64,000 bases of DNA from an uncultured Bacilli bacterium (GCA_934096105.1 CAKOLH010000004.1:1-64000); one strand, 5' to 3'. Shown: positions 19,649-27,335, numbered from the stretch's first letter. Program-made: numbers and translations. Notes: generated by a model from the sequence alone, not told the origin.

Positions 19649-19699
19649 TCTCTTAAGCCTAGGCTTAAGAGATATAACATAGCCTAGGGTCTATGTTAT
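19649..19699 (-). repeat. Dispersed tandem-hairpin element, copy 4
   Basis: Palindromic stem 19649-19657 with 19664-19672, then 19674-19682 with 19691-19699 around loop CCTAGGGT. It is followed by gaaagtttattt. The same arrangement, with different but still paired stems and the identical second loop, lies at 46533-46586 before the BspA-like gene. Confidence 0.65.
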
Positions 19700-19750
19700 G
19701 AAAGTTTATTTATTTTTTAAATACTTATTGATTTATTTTTTAAATACTTA

Positions 19751-19779
19751 TTGCAAAATATCATTACTTATGATATTAT
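19751..19779 (+). promoter_or_regulatory. Promoter of the DGR-target surface-protein operon
   Basis: TTGCAA 19751-19756, 17 bp, TATTAT 19774-19779. The spacer ends ttacttatg(a/g), as in the paralogous promoter at 46610-46638. Confidence 0.65.
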
Positions 19780-19852
19780 TTTATACGTAAGGTAGATAGA
19801 TATAATTTATGTGTAAAATCTATAAATTATATAAGGAAAGGAGGCTCCTCTT

Positions 19853-19954
19853 ATGATTAAAATGGTAAATAGAAACGTTAACTATTTGTTAATTAGGGAG
19901 AGGACTGTAAGTCTACAAATACTTATAAATAAAAGGATTATAGATAAAGACTAA
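19853..19954 (+). CDS. Leader peptide of the DGR-target operon (33 aa)
   Basis: The frame MIKMVNRNVNYLLIRERTVS continues to IDKD. A full GGAAAGGAGG ribosome site stands before the ATG. The central NVNYLLIR and 26 consecutive underlying bases (about 19875-19900) are identical in the leader at 46679-46759. Its stop codon falls inside the 5' arm of a terminator (19936-19996), the layout of translation-dependent transcription attenuation. What stalls or releases the ribosome is unknown. It may act as RNA rather than as peptide. Confidence 0.5.
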   Translation: MIKMVNRNVNYLLIRERTVSLQILINKRIIDKD

Positions 19955-19996
19955 GATAACTAATATAAATATTAGTCTTTCTTTATAGTCTTTTTT
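19936..19996 (+). terminator. Attenuator hairpin before the DGR-target operon
   Basis: 5' arm 19936-19954 pairs with 19972-19990 over about 16 positions, then TTTTTT. It stands between promoter and structural genes, so readthrough must be controlled. Confidence 0.75.
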
Positions 19997-20019
19997 GTAT
20001 TATAGAAAAGAGGTATATT

Positions 20020-20574
20020 ATGAATAAAAAATTATTATATAGTTTATTAATAGTATTATTAATAGTAGTAGTATCAGTAAGTATTACTTATGCTTGGTTA
20101 TCATGGTCTGGAGTAGTTAATATATCTGGTACTAGTGAATGTTTTGATGTTAATTATGTTAAAGGACAAGATATAGGTAGTGATAGTAATCCTGCTAATT
20201 TTAGTTTAGCAAGTACTTATACTGAAGGTTTATCTTCAGTAATTAAAGTTAATTTAAAAGATACTTGTACTATTAGTAATGGTACTGGGACATTATATTT
20301 AAATACTGATAGTACTACAAGTAATATATTACTTACTAGTAATGTATTAAAGTATCAAGTATTAGAAGGTACTAATGAAGTAGCAAGTGGTATAGTAAGT
20401 AGTACAGGTAATTTACCTATATATAATAATATAGAAATAAATAATGAAGTAAAACAGTTAACAGTATATATATGGATAGATGGTAGTTTAGTAAATAATG
20501 ATAATTCTAATGATATATTATCTAGTGTATATAAAGGAAATATAAGTATGAGTATAGAAAGTGGTGATAAATAA
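20020..20574 (+). CDS. SipW-type signal peptide surface protein
   Basis: 184 residues. The N-terminus is a hydrophobic stretch (about 4-23) followed by ITYAWLSW, the pattern of SipW-dependent export signals seen in TasA and camelysin-like proteins. The rest is Ser/Thr/Asn-rich beta-type sequence with two cysteines and a YIWIDG motif near residue 150 that also occurs in the next gene and in the protein at 46863. The stop overlaps the next start (TAATG), so the two are coupled. It has no variable repeat. It may be a fibre or partner subunit of the DGR target, by inference only. Confidence 0.6.
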   Translation: MNKKLLYSLLIVLLIVVVSVSITYAWLSWSGVVNISGTSECFDVNYVKGQDIGSDSNPANFSLASTYTEGLSSVIKVNLKDTCTISNGTGTLYLNTDSTTSNILLTSNVLKYQVLEGTNEVASGIVSSTGNLPIYNNIEINNEVKQLTVYIWIDGSLVNNDNSNDILSSVYKGNISMSIESGDK

Positions 20575-22196
20575 TGAAAGATAATAAAAATAATAAAGCA
20601 AAGATATATATGATATTTAGTTTAATAGTATTAGTAATAGTAGTAATAGTAAGTGGTACATATGCTTATTATGTATGGACTACAAGTGACAGTGATACTA
20701 CAAAGATAGTTGCAGGAATAGGAGCTGCTACAGTTACCTTTAATGGAGGAAGTGATATAAGTGCTAATCTAAGACCAGTATCAGATAAAAGTAAAGGTAT
20801 AGTAAAGAATATTAGTGTAAAGGCAGATACTACAGGATTAGTATTTAATATGTATTTAGATATAACTAGTATAGATACAGGATTAAAAGATGAGAGTTTT
20901 AGATATGAATTATATAAAGGAACTACTAAAGTAAAAGAAGGTAACTTTAGTGATAGTTATCTAACTAGTAATACAGTTACTTGTAGTAAGAATAATACTA
21001 ATCATATAGTATTATTAACTAATGAAAGTATATCTACATCAAAGACATCATATACATTATACATATGGATAGATGGAGCAAATTATACTAATCCAAATAC
21101 TATGATGAATAAAATATTTAGTTTTAAATTACATGCTGATGGAGAAGGGGCAGTGTTAGCAAAGACAGCCGCAGAAACTATAACTAATTTATATACAAAT
21201 GCATCAAAAACATCAGCAACAAATAATGGTATAACTTATAATTATGCTAATATTTATGATACTGATAGTGATAACAATACAAGCGGTGGATTAATGAATG
21301 ATAGACTAGGTGGTACTACAACTAGTTTAGATGGTGGTAATATAAGATATTATGGAGCAAGTCCAAATAATTATATATATTTTAATTGTTCTGACTATAG
21401 TAATCAAACATCTAGTACATGTGAAACATGGCGTATAATAGGAGTATTTGATGGCAAATTAAAACTAATAAGAGGTAGTCAAATAGGAACATATTCTTGG
21501 GACAATAAGAATACTAGTACAGGAGCAGAAGATAATTATGGTGAAAATGACTGGACAACAGCAAGATTAATGAAACTGCTTAATCCTAGCGATTATTATA
21601 CAGTAGATTCTAACGATAATGGATTAGGCCAAAGTTTATATTACAATAGTACATCAGGAAAATGTTATAGCGGTCAAAATAATGCTACAGTAGACTGCGA
21701 TTTTACAAGTACAGGAATAAAAAATGATATTACAAGAAATATGATTGCAGATACAACATATAATCTAGGGGGATGGAATACCGCTGCAGTATATCCAAAT
21801 CAAATATATGGATACGAAAGAGGAACAACAGTATATACAGATAGACCAACAACATGGACTGGTAAAATAGCCTTAGCATATATAAGTGATTATGGCTATG
21901 CAGCAGATTTTAATCAGTGTGTTAATAAACCATTAGATGAATATAGCGATAGTACTTGTAACTCAAACAACTGGATGAAAGCAATTTTAGGCACTTCTAG
22001 TTGGGGATGGTTATTAACCCCTGATTCCAGCGACTCGAGTACTGCGCGGGCTGTGTCTTCGGGCGGCCATGTGCCCCACGGCTATGCGTATAATGTGACT
22101 GGGGCCGCGCCAGTCCTTTCTCTAAGTTCTGAACTAGGAATAGAGTCAGGATCAGGGGACGGCTCAAGTAGTAATCCATACAAATTAAATGCGTAA
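20574..22196 (+). CDS. DGR variable (target) protein, SipW-type secreted
   Basis: 540 residues. Residues 1-35 are a hydrophobic signal ending VSGTYAYYVW. About 40-190 is a beta-rich module that closely resembles the N-terminus of the protein at 46863 (GAATVTFNGG, YTLYIWIDGAN, GEGAVLAKT). About 250-540 is a disulphide-poor domain (CETWRIIGVFDGKLKLIRG, SSWGWLLTP, GAAPVLSLSSELG) resembling the DUF6273/C-type-lectin-like proteins used as DGR targets. The variable repeat encodes about residues 482-517. That stretch is GC-rich against a very AT-rich gene. Surface display and ligand binding are inferred. Confidence 0.82.
   Translation: MKDNKNNKAKIYMIFSLIVLVIVVIVSGTYAYYVWTTSDSDTTKIVAGIGAATVTFNGGSDISANLRPVSDKSKGIVKNISVKADTTGLVFNMYLDITSIDTGLKDESFRYELYKGTTKVKEGNFSDSYLTSNTVTCSKNNTNHIVLLTNESISTSKTSYTLYIWIDGANYTNPNTMMNKIFSFKLHADGEGAVLAKTAAETITNLYTNASKTSATNNGITYNYANIYDTDSDNNTSGGLMNDRLGGTTTSLDGGNIRYYGASPNNYIYFNCSDYSNQTSSTCETWRIIGVFDGKLKLIRGSQIGTYSWDNKNTSTGAEDNYGENDWTTARLMKLLNPSDYYTVDSNDNGLGQSLYYNSTSGKCYSGQNNATVDCDFTSTGIKNDITRNMIADTTYNLGGWNTAAVYPNQIYGYERGTTVYTDRPTTWTGKIALAYISDYGYAADFNQCVNKPLDEYSDSTCNSNNWMKAILGTSSWGWLLTPDSSDSSTARAVSSGGHVPHGYAYNVTGAAPVLSLSSELGIESGSGDGSSSNPYKLNA
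22019..22124 (+). repeat. DGR variable repeat (VR)
   Basis: A 106-bp segment inside the target gene that aligns without gaps to 22388-22493 (offset 369). By hand count, 21 positions differ and 17 of these are A in the template. The replacements are G, C or T. The block ggggccgcgccag at 22101-22113 is identical in both and fits the GC-rich initiation-of-homing element. Seventy bases of coding sequence follow the VR. Confidence 0.93.
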
Positions 22197-22387
22197 GCAG
22201 TTAATTTGAGATAACTTTGGTAGGAAGAACTTGGTAAGAGGCCCCTTAAACAGGCGAAGTCTGTTAGGGGCAATGGCGGCGAAAGTCGCCAAGAGAAGAT
22301 AGATATTCGCCGAAAGGCGAAAAAATAAAAATGGTATTAACACTGGTTCGGTGTTTAATATAGGGTGATTTTATATAAAACTAGTAT
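22197..22387 (+). other. Structured spacer between VR gene and TR
   Basis: No credible reading frame. Several GC-rich hairpins follow each other: gccccttaa with ttaggggc (about 22242-22268), ggcg/cgcc near 22275-22290, tcgcc-GAAA-ggcga near 22310-22323 (a GNRA tetraloop) and a 7-bp stem near 22340-22356. Hairpins with GRNA-type loops near the VR are needed for homing in the Bordetella phage DGR, so a similar role is plausible. Confidence 0.45.
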
Positions 22388-22493
22388 CCCTAATTCCAGC
22401 AACTCGAATAATGCGTGGAATGTGAATTCGGACGGCAATGTGGGCAACAACAATGCGTATAATGTGAATGGGGCCGCGCCAGCCCTTTATATA
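22388..22493 (+). repeat. DGR template repeat (TR)
   Basis: Non-coding in its present setting. Read in the VR frame it would give PNSSNSNNAWNVNSDGN and similar, with 13 Asn codons of AAT/AAC type, the codon class DGRs use to reach many residues. Same strand and order as VR, upstream of the accessory and RT genes. Adenines are mutated in VR; the other bases are kept except at 22416, 22443, 22444 and 22483. Confidence 0.93.
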
Positions 22494-22745
22494 GTGGGTT
22501 TTCTACTAGGCTAAGGCTTAGTATGACAGTGCTTTAAAGGACAAAAATCATCCTTGAGATATTTATCTCTAAATGTTAAGCTATAGATGGATTATATCTA
22601 CGGGTATACCTAGAACTATAGATATTTATGTAAAAGTGCTAGTAGAGGCTTTTATAGAAAATTAATTCAAATATTTTGAATATATTTTCTTATGTCTCTA
22701 TTAGCGCTTATTTTTAATCTGTAAAGGCTGTGATATTATAATGAT
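22494..22745 (+). ncRNA. TR-RNA 3' spacer region (candidate)
   Basis: 250 bases with no gene. It holds small hairpins such as aagga/tcctt and gagat/atctc near 22538-22573, and tatagat/atctata-like pairings near 22580-22640. In the characterised DGR, the region just 3' of TR is part of the template RNA and binds the RT-Avd complex. That role is inferred here from position. Confidence 0.4.
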
Positions 22746-23042
22746 ATGAGTATGATAAATAGATATAAGTTTACTAAGAATATCTATAAAGACTATATAG
22801 TACTAATAATTAAAAATAAAAAATATTATTCTTTTGATAAAGATAAGAAAATATTAAATTATATTAATTTTAATAATAAACTATATTTATTAAAAAAGTA
22901 TAGTATTAATTTTATAGTACTAGATAATTTAGAAATACTTAGTATAAATAATTATGATGTAAATAATTATTATAAATATTTATATATATCTTATGTAAAA
23001 GATATATTATTAGTAATAAGGGGAAGTATAAGAAGTGAATAG
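22746..23042 (+). CDS. Small DGR-associated protein, degenerate MutS-I-like
   Basis: 98 residues, very Lys/Asn/Tyr/Ile-rich. The pattern YIVLIIKNKKYYSFDKDKKIL then LYLLKKYSINFIVLD follows the same hydrophobic spacing as the better conserved next gene (FYICFDDDAIVLSYL...VINILENNSISYIV), so the two may be diverged duplicates. MutS-like accessory genes are reported beside some DGRs. The similarity is weak and by eye. No strong ribosome site is visible; a start at 22752 is possible. Overlaps the next gene by 8 bases. Confidence 0.45.
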   Translation: MSMINRYKFTKNIYKDYIVLIIKNKKYYSFDKDKKILNYINFNNKLYLLKKYSINFIVLDNLEILSINNYDVNNYYKYLYISYVKDILLVIRGSIRSE

Positions 23043-23397
23043 TATAGTTTTAAGAAAATCAGGTGGTTTTTATATATGCTTTGATGATGATGCTATTGTA
23101 TTATCATATTTATGTAATTATAAAATAAACAATGGAAAAGTGGGTTTTCCATTAAATACTATTAATAAAGTTATTAATATACTAGAGAATAATAGTATTA
23201 GTTATATTGTTAAAGAAAATATGGAAGATATAAATAAGAAGATGTATGGCAATAAGAATAAATATAAATGTTATTTGGATAAAGGTAAAAAGAAAATAGA
23301 TTTAGATTATAGAATAAATAAAATTATAAATAAAATTAATTGTATGAATGAAGAAGATGTTAATAAACTACTAGATTTAATTGAGGAAAATATATGA
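23035..23397 (+). CDS. DGR accessory protein, MutS domain I-like
   Basis: 120 residues. The segment SGGFYICFDDDAIVLSYL, then VGFPLNTINKVINILEN and ISYIV matches the MutS N-terminal mismatch-recognition fold pattern (GDFYELFxxDA...GVPxHxxxxYxxKLxxxGxxVAI). A MutS-like (MSL) gene is a reported accessory of some DGRs. The C-terminal third is a Lys-rich helical tail. GGGGAAG lies upstream. Overlaps both neighbours. A role in handling template RNA or heteroduplex is speculation. Confidence 0.5.
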   Translation: MNSIVLRKSGGFYICFDDDAIVLSYLCNYKINNGKVGFPLNTINKVINILENNSISYIVKENMEDINKKMYGNKNKYKCYLDKGKKKIDLDYRINKIINKINCMNEEDVNKLLDLIEENI

Positions 23398-23732
23398 ATG
23401 ATTTTAAAATAGTAAAAAATATTAAGTTATTTATATATAGTTTAGATAATATAGTTATTAATATTCCAAATAAAGATAAAGTAATAAAAGAAAGATTATA
23501 TAATACTAGTTATGATATATTATATTTAGTATATAGATGTAATTATAAAAGTGAAAATAAAAATGAATATTATAAAGATATATTATCTAACATTAGCATG
23601 TTAGATTTTTATTTAGAAAGATGTCTAAAGAATAAATATATTAATAATAAAGTATGTGAGAAGTTAAGTAATAATTTACTTTCTATTACAAAAATGATAT
23701 ATGGTTGGATTAAAAGTGAAAGTAAATGTTAA
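23394..23732 (+). CDS. avd: Avd-like DGR accessory variability determinant
   Basis: 112 residues with four predicted amphipathic helices, basic overall, located directly before and overlapping the RT gene. Size, charge, all-helical pattern (IKLFIYSLDNIVINIP, YDILYLVYRC, LSNISMLDFYLERCL, LLSITKMIYGWI) and position match Avd, the four-helix-bundle protein that forms a pentamer and binds the RT and template RNA. It is also related to the 23S rRNA intervening-sequence protein family. Assignment rests on context as much as on sequence. Confidence 0.72.
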   Translation: MNDFKIVKNIKLFIYSLDNIVINIPNKDKVIKERLYNTSYDILYLVYRCNYKSENKNEYYKDILSNISMLDFYLERCLKNKYINNKVCEKLSNNLLSITKMIYGWIKSESKC

Positions 23733-24771
23733 TGATATTATAGATATTTATGAAAAAGAAGTAAGTGTTAATACTAAGAATAAAAGTAAAGTATATAATT
23801 TTGAAAAGAATAAAATAGAAAATATTTATGATATTAAAAATATTATAGAGAGTGATAATTATAAAATAACTAAGTATAATGTATTTACTATTAATAACCC
23901 TAAATATAGAATAGTTATGAGTTTAAATATGAAAGATAAGATTATTAATCATTATGTAGCAAGATTTATATTATTACCTAAACTAAACAAATACTTAGAT
24001 ATAAGAAACTGTGCTACTAGAAAGAATATGGGTTATGATTATGCCATTAAATTACTAAAAAGATATATTGAATGTAATAAAAAATATGGTAAGTTTTATA
24101 TACTTAAAATAGATATTAGTAAATATTTTTATAGTATAGACCATAATATATTAAAAGAATTATTAAAAGATAAATTAAATGAAGAAGAATATAAAATAGT
24201 GAGTAGTATAATAGATAGTACTAATGAAAGTTATATTAATAATATTATTATTAATATTAAAAATAATCTATTAATTAAAGATAAAAATAGATGTAATGAA
24301 ATAAATAAATTACCATTATATGAATATAATAAAGGATTACCTATAGGTAATATGACTAGTCAGATATTATCTATATTTTATTTATATAAGTTAGATTATT
24401 ATATTATAAATAATTTGAAATTAAAATATATGGTAAGATATATGGATGATTATATTATTATATCTAATAATAAAGATAAATTAAAGAAAGCATTAAAAGA
24501 AATAGAATATATTTTAAATAAAAAATATAAATTAAATATTAATAAAAATAAAACTAATATATATGATAGTTATCATGGTTTTGAATATTTAGGTTATATG
24601 TTTTATATTAGAAATAATAAAACTATTATTAAGATAAAAAGTAGTAATAAAAGAAGAAGAAATAATAATATTAAAAAGATAAATTATTTATATAAGAATA
24701 ATTATATTTCTTATCAAAAATATTTTAATAGTATGAATAATTATAATAATAGTTATAAATATACTAAGTAA
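23701..24771 (+). CDS. DGR reverse transcriptase
   Basis: 356 residues. RT motifs in order: RNCATRKNMGYDYAI (motif 2 area), LKIDISKYFYSID (motif 3, first Asp), GLPIGNMTSQ (motif 4 with the DGR-specific [ILV]GxxxSQ in place of the QGxxxSP of retrons and group II introns), MVRYMDDYIII (motif 5, catalytic YMDD) and FEYLGYMFY (motif 7). No endonuclease or maturase domain follows. It makes the error-prone cDNA of TR in which adenines are misread. The ATG at 23701 lacks a clear ribosome site and overlaps avd by 32 bases; GTG at 23716 is an alternative. Confidence 0.95.
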   Translation: MVGLKVKVNVNDIIDIYEKEVSVNTKNKSKVYNFEKNKIENIYDIKNIIESDNYKITKYNVFTINNPKYRIVMSLNMKDKIINHYVARFILLPKLNKYLDIRNCATRKNMGYDYAIKLLKRYIECNKKYGKFYILKIDISKYFYSIDHNILKELLKDKLNEEEYKIVSSIIDSTNESYINNIIINIKNNLLIKDKNRCNEINKLPLYEYNKGLPIGNMTSQILSIFYLYKLDYYIINNLKLKYMVRYMDDYIIISNNKDKLKKALKEIEYILNKKYKLNINKNKTNIYDSYHGFEYLGYMFYIRNNKTIIKIKSSNKRRRNNNIKKINYLYKNNYISYQKYFNSMNNYNNSYKYTK

Positions 24772-24791
24772 TATCTAAGTATATAGATATG

Positions 24792-24883
24792 GCTTATATA
24801 TAATAGGTATGTAGATACATTATTCTTAGACTAAGAATTAGGCTAAGAATAATACTAATAAGACTTAGAATAAGGCTTATAGT
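24792..24883 (+). repeat. Dispersed tandem-hairpin element, copy 5
   Basis: gcttatatataatag at 24792-24806, a 10-bp hairpin 24820-24829 with 24843-24852 (13-base loop ACTAAGAATTAGG), then 24854-24862 with 24876-24883. The first loop is identical to copy 9 although the stems differ. Confidence 0.7.
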
Positions 24884-24905
24884 GAATATATATTATAAAG
24901 AAACA

Positions 24906-24928
24906 AACACTTATACAGGTGTTTTTTC
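24906..24928 (+). terminator. Terminator after the DGR
   Basis: AACAC...GTGTT hairpin followed by TTTTTCTTT, between the RT gene and the metallopeptidase-like pair. Confidence 0.7.
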
Positions 24929-24978
24929 TTTACTATTTAAAACTTTTGTGGTAGTATATTAAATACTTGGAGGATTCT

Positions 24979-25761
24979 ATGTACGAAAAACTATTAAATA
25001 TTATTTATACTTATACTTTTAATTATAAATTACCTGATATAGATTTTGTAAATGAAGTAATAAATATTGCTATTGATAATGATGACTTAAGTTCTTTTGT
25101 TAATGGTGTTAGTTATAATTATGAATATACAGCATCATATGGTTTTATTTCAAAAACATTAAGATTTAATATAAATAATATTATTAGGTGTATAAAAAAT
25201 TCATTAAATTTTTATAGTGATGCTTATGATTTAAAAGAAATAAGATTATTTGAAAAATATGTATATGTCTGTTATGAATTTGTTTATACTATTTTACATG
25301 AATTGGAACATATTAAACAAATTAAATTACTAGATACTAGTGAAGAAAATACTTTTGAAACTAATTTAATTCAAAATAATATTGATATGTTATCAATTAA
25401 TCCTGATTTATATAAGAAAGAACATGATTTATTTCCTATAGAAAGAATGGCTATTATAAATAGTAATTCAAAGATAATTGAAATGTTAAAGTTAGATGCT
25501 GATGTATTCTTTATTTTGAATAATATTTATGTTAATAGATATAATTCTTTTGTTACACAGTATTATTCTGATGGTAGATTTCCATTACTTGAATATATTA
25601 ATGCTACTGATTCTAATCTTTATTATGAAGAACTCTTAATTGATAAAAATAATACTAAAAAAATATTAAAAAGAGTTAAAAAAGATATTTCTTTTGAAGA
25701 TAGAGTTTTGATGGGATTACCAATTACACAGAAGGAACTTAATGAGATAAAAAACAAATAA
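24979..25761 (+). CDS. HELEH motif protein, paralogue A
   Basis: 260 residues, not recognised as a named family. The helix FVYTILHELEHIKQI holds an HExxH zinc signature near residue 102, followed some 45 residues later by HDLFPIERMA whose Glu could be a third ligand as in gluzincins. The last 30 residues contain SFEDRVLMGLP. No signal peptide or membrane segment, so probably cytosolic. The ATG at 24979 is preferred because GGAGG lies before it. The next gene is a clear paralogue. Proteolytic activity is inferred only from the motif. Confidence 0.6.
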   Translation: MYEKLLNIIYTYTFNYKLPDIDFVNEVINIAIDNDDLSSFVNGVSYNYEYTASYGFISKTLRFNINNIIRCIKNSLNFYSDAYDLKEIRLFEKYVYVCYEFVYTILHELEHIKQIKLLDTSEENTFETNLIQNNIDMLSINPDLYKKEHDLFPIERMAIINSNSKIIEMLKLDADVFFILNNIYVNRYNSFVTQYYSDGRFPLLEYINATDSNLYYEELLIDKNNTKKILKRVKKDISFEDRVLMGLPITQKELNEIKNK

Positions 25762-25778
25762 TATTTGGGGGTGATATT

Positions 25779-26558
25779 ATGTATGAAGAGATATTAAATA
25801 TTATTTATAATTATGCTTTTAATTATAAATTGCCTGATGTTAAGTTTATTGATAGTGTTTTAGATATAATAGTGGATAAAGAATTAGGAGAATATATTAC
25901 AAGAGTTGAACATAATTATCAAAGTTTTGCTTTAGCTTCTTATCTATATGAAAATAAAATATTAAGATTTAATCTTGATATGATTTTAATTCAGTATTCT
26001 AATTTTTATCAAGTACACAAAAGAATGTATGGTATGGATGATTTTAATAAATATTTATATATATGTTTAAGCGTGTTAGAAATTATTTTTCACGAACTGG
26101 AACATGTTATTCAAAGTAAAAAAACTAATACTTTATTAGTAGATGATTTTGAGAGACAGTTAATTGAAATAAGTACTATTGCAGTAGAAGTATATCCTGA
26201 TTTATATGATAAACGTCATGATTTGTTTTTTATTGAAAGAGAGGCTAATATCAAAAGCTGCAAAAAAATAAAAGAAGTATTAGCATTATGTGAATCATCT
26301 TCAAGAGGTATTAAGAATAATTTTAATAAAAGATATAATCAATTAGTAAATAAATATTATTCATATGATAATTATCCATTATTAACGTTTTTAAATATTA
26401 CTCATGGTAAACTTTCATATTATGATTTTCCTATTGAAAAATATAATACCGAAAGAATATTAGCTAGTACTAAAGAAAATCTTTCTTTTGAAGATAGAGT
26501 TTTGATGGGACTACCTTTGGATAAAAAAGAATATCACAGATTAAGAAGATTAAAGTAA
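25779..26558 (+). CDS. HELEH motif protein, paralogue B
   Basis: 259 residues, collinear with the preceding protein: N-terminal IIYNYAFNYKLPDVKFID, the FHELEHVIQ zinc signature near residue 105, HDLFFIEREANI and SFEDRVLMGLPLDKKE. Shared blocks are separated by diverged loops, so the duplication is old. GGGGGTG stands before the ATG, 17 bases after paralogue A. The pair lies between the DGR and a kinase-like gene; no target or partner can be named. Confidence 0.6.
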   Translation: MYEEILNIIYNYAFNYKLPDVKFIDSVLDIIVDKELGEYITRVEHNYQSFALASYLYENKILRFNLDMILIQYSNFYQVHKRMYGMDDFNKYLYICLSVLEIIFHELEHVIQSKKTNTLLVDDFERQLIEISTIAVEVYPDLYDKRHDLFFIEREANIKSCKKIKEVLALCESSSRGIKNNFNKRYNQLVNKYYSYDNYPLLTFLNITHGKLSYYDFPIEKYNTERILASTKENLSFEDRVLMGLPLDKKEYHRLRRLK

Positions 26559-26574
26559 ACTATGAGGTAATATT

Positions 26575-27237
26575 ATGAAAAATTTATATGACGAAAAAAT
26601 AATGTGGGGGACACATGCTAGTGTTAGAAATATTGATAACAATGTATGTGAAAAAGTATATAATGATTATACTATGACTACAATTAAAGATCATATTATA
26701 GATGAATGGATTTTTAATACTATAAAAAATTTAGACTTAGAATCTTTTGTTAAACTATATGATTATGTTTTTAATACTAGTAGAAGACAAATAATTAGTT
26801 ATACTATGGAGTATTATGAACCCTACTATGATGATATACTTAATATCGAAACGGAATATATTATAGATAGTTTTATAAAAATATATAATGATATTATTAT
26901 TTTATCAAAAAATAATATTTTGATAGGAGATATGAATTTTAGTAATATAATATTTGGTAAGTATGGTATTAAAGTAATTGATTTTGATAATTATAAAAAA
27001 TGTAATTTTAATACTGAAGAACTAATAGAATTAAATAAAAAAGAGTTATGTAGTTGTTTTAAAGGTGCATATAGAAATGCTTTATATGATATTTTGGTTA
27101 TTAGATATATTCCTAATTGTATAGGAAAAATGATGGATTTATTTAATCCAGATATATGTGATTTATCTAATTATGTTACAAAAAAATTAGTAAAATATCC
27201 TAATTTACTTAGTTATTTTGATGATAATAAAGTGTAA
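26575..27237 (+). CDS. Protein-kinase-like fold protein
   Basis: 220 residues. Near residue 120 it reads LIGDMNFSNIIF and 12 residues later VIDFDNY: the catalytic-loop D-x4-N and the Mg-binding DFD of the protein kinase/aminoglycoside phosphotransferase superfamily. The N-lobe is short, with a Lys in CEKVYND as the possible ATP-binding lysine, and there is no classic glycine loop. Substrate unknown. It ends in the 5' arm of a terminator. Same-direction gene after the HELEH pair, 16 bases apart. Confidence 0.6.
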   Translation: MKNLYDEKIMWGTHASVRNIDNNVCEKVYNDYTMTTIKDHIIDEWIFNTIKNLDLESFVKLYDYVFNTSRRQIISYTMEYYEPYYDDILNIETEYIIDSFIKIYNDIIILSKNNILIGDMNFSNIIFGKYGIKVIDFDNYKKCNFNTEELIELNKKELCSCFKGAYRNALYDILVIRYIPNCIGKMMDLFNPDICDLSNYVTKKLVKYPNLLSYFDDNKV

Positions 27238-27278
27238 ACCAGAGATTAATTGTAATTATAAAGGTTTACACTTTTTTT
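27231..27278 (+). terminator. Terminator overlapping the glmS promoter
   Basis: AGTGTAAACC at 27231-27240 pairs with GGTTTACACT at 27263-27272, then TTTTTT. The 3' arm contains the -35 box of glmS. Confidence 0.85.
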
Positions 27279-27293
27279 ATATTCTGATATAAT
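27265..27293 (+). promoter_or_regulatory. glmS promoter
   Basis: TTTACA 27265-27270, 17 bp, TATAAT 27288-27293. Its -35 is embedded in the upstream terminator. Confidence 0.75.
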
Positions 27294-27335
27294 GTATTAA
27301 AGTTTATGTTATGGAAAGGAGGAGGGCATAAACTT

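Noticed and set aside
21997..22273. Minus-strand frames across the GC-rich VR region
   Set aside because: They arise because GC-rich VR lacks stop codons in other frames; no ribosome site and the amino-acid content is unnatural for this genome.
23701..24771. RT considered as retron, group II intron or Abi RT
   Set aside because: No maturase or intron RNA structure, no msr-msd; the IGNMTSQ motif, Avd-like gene and TR/VR pair fit only a DGR.
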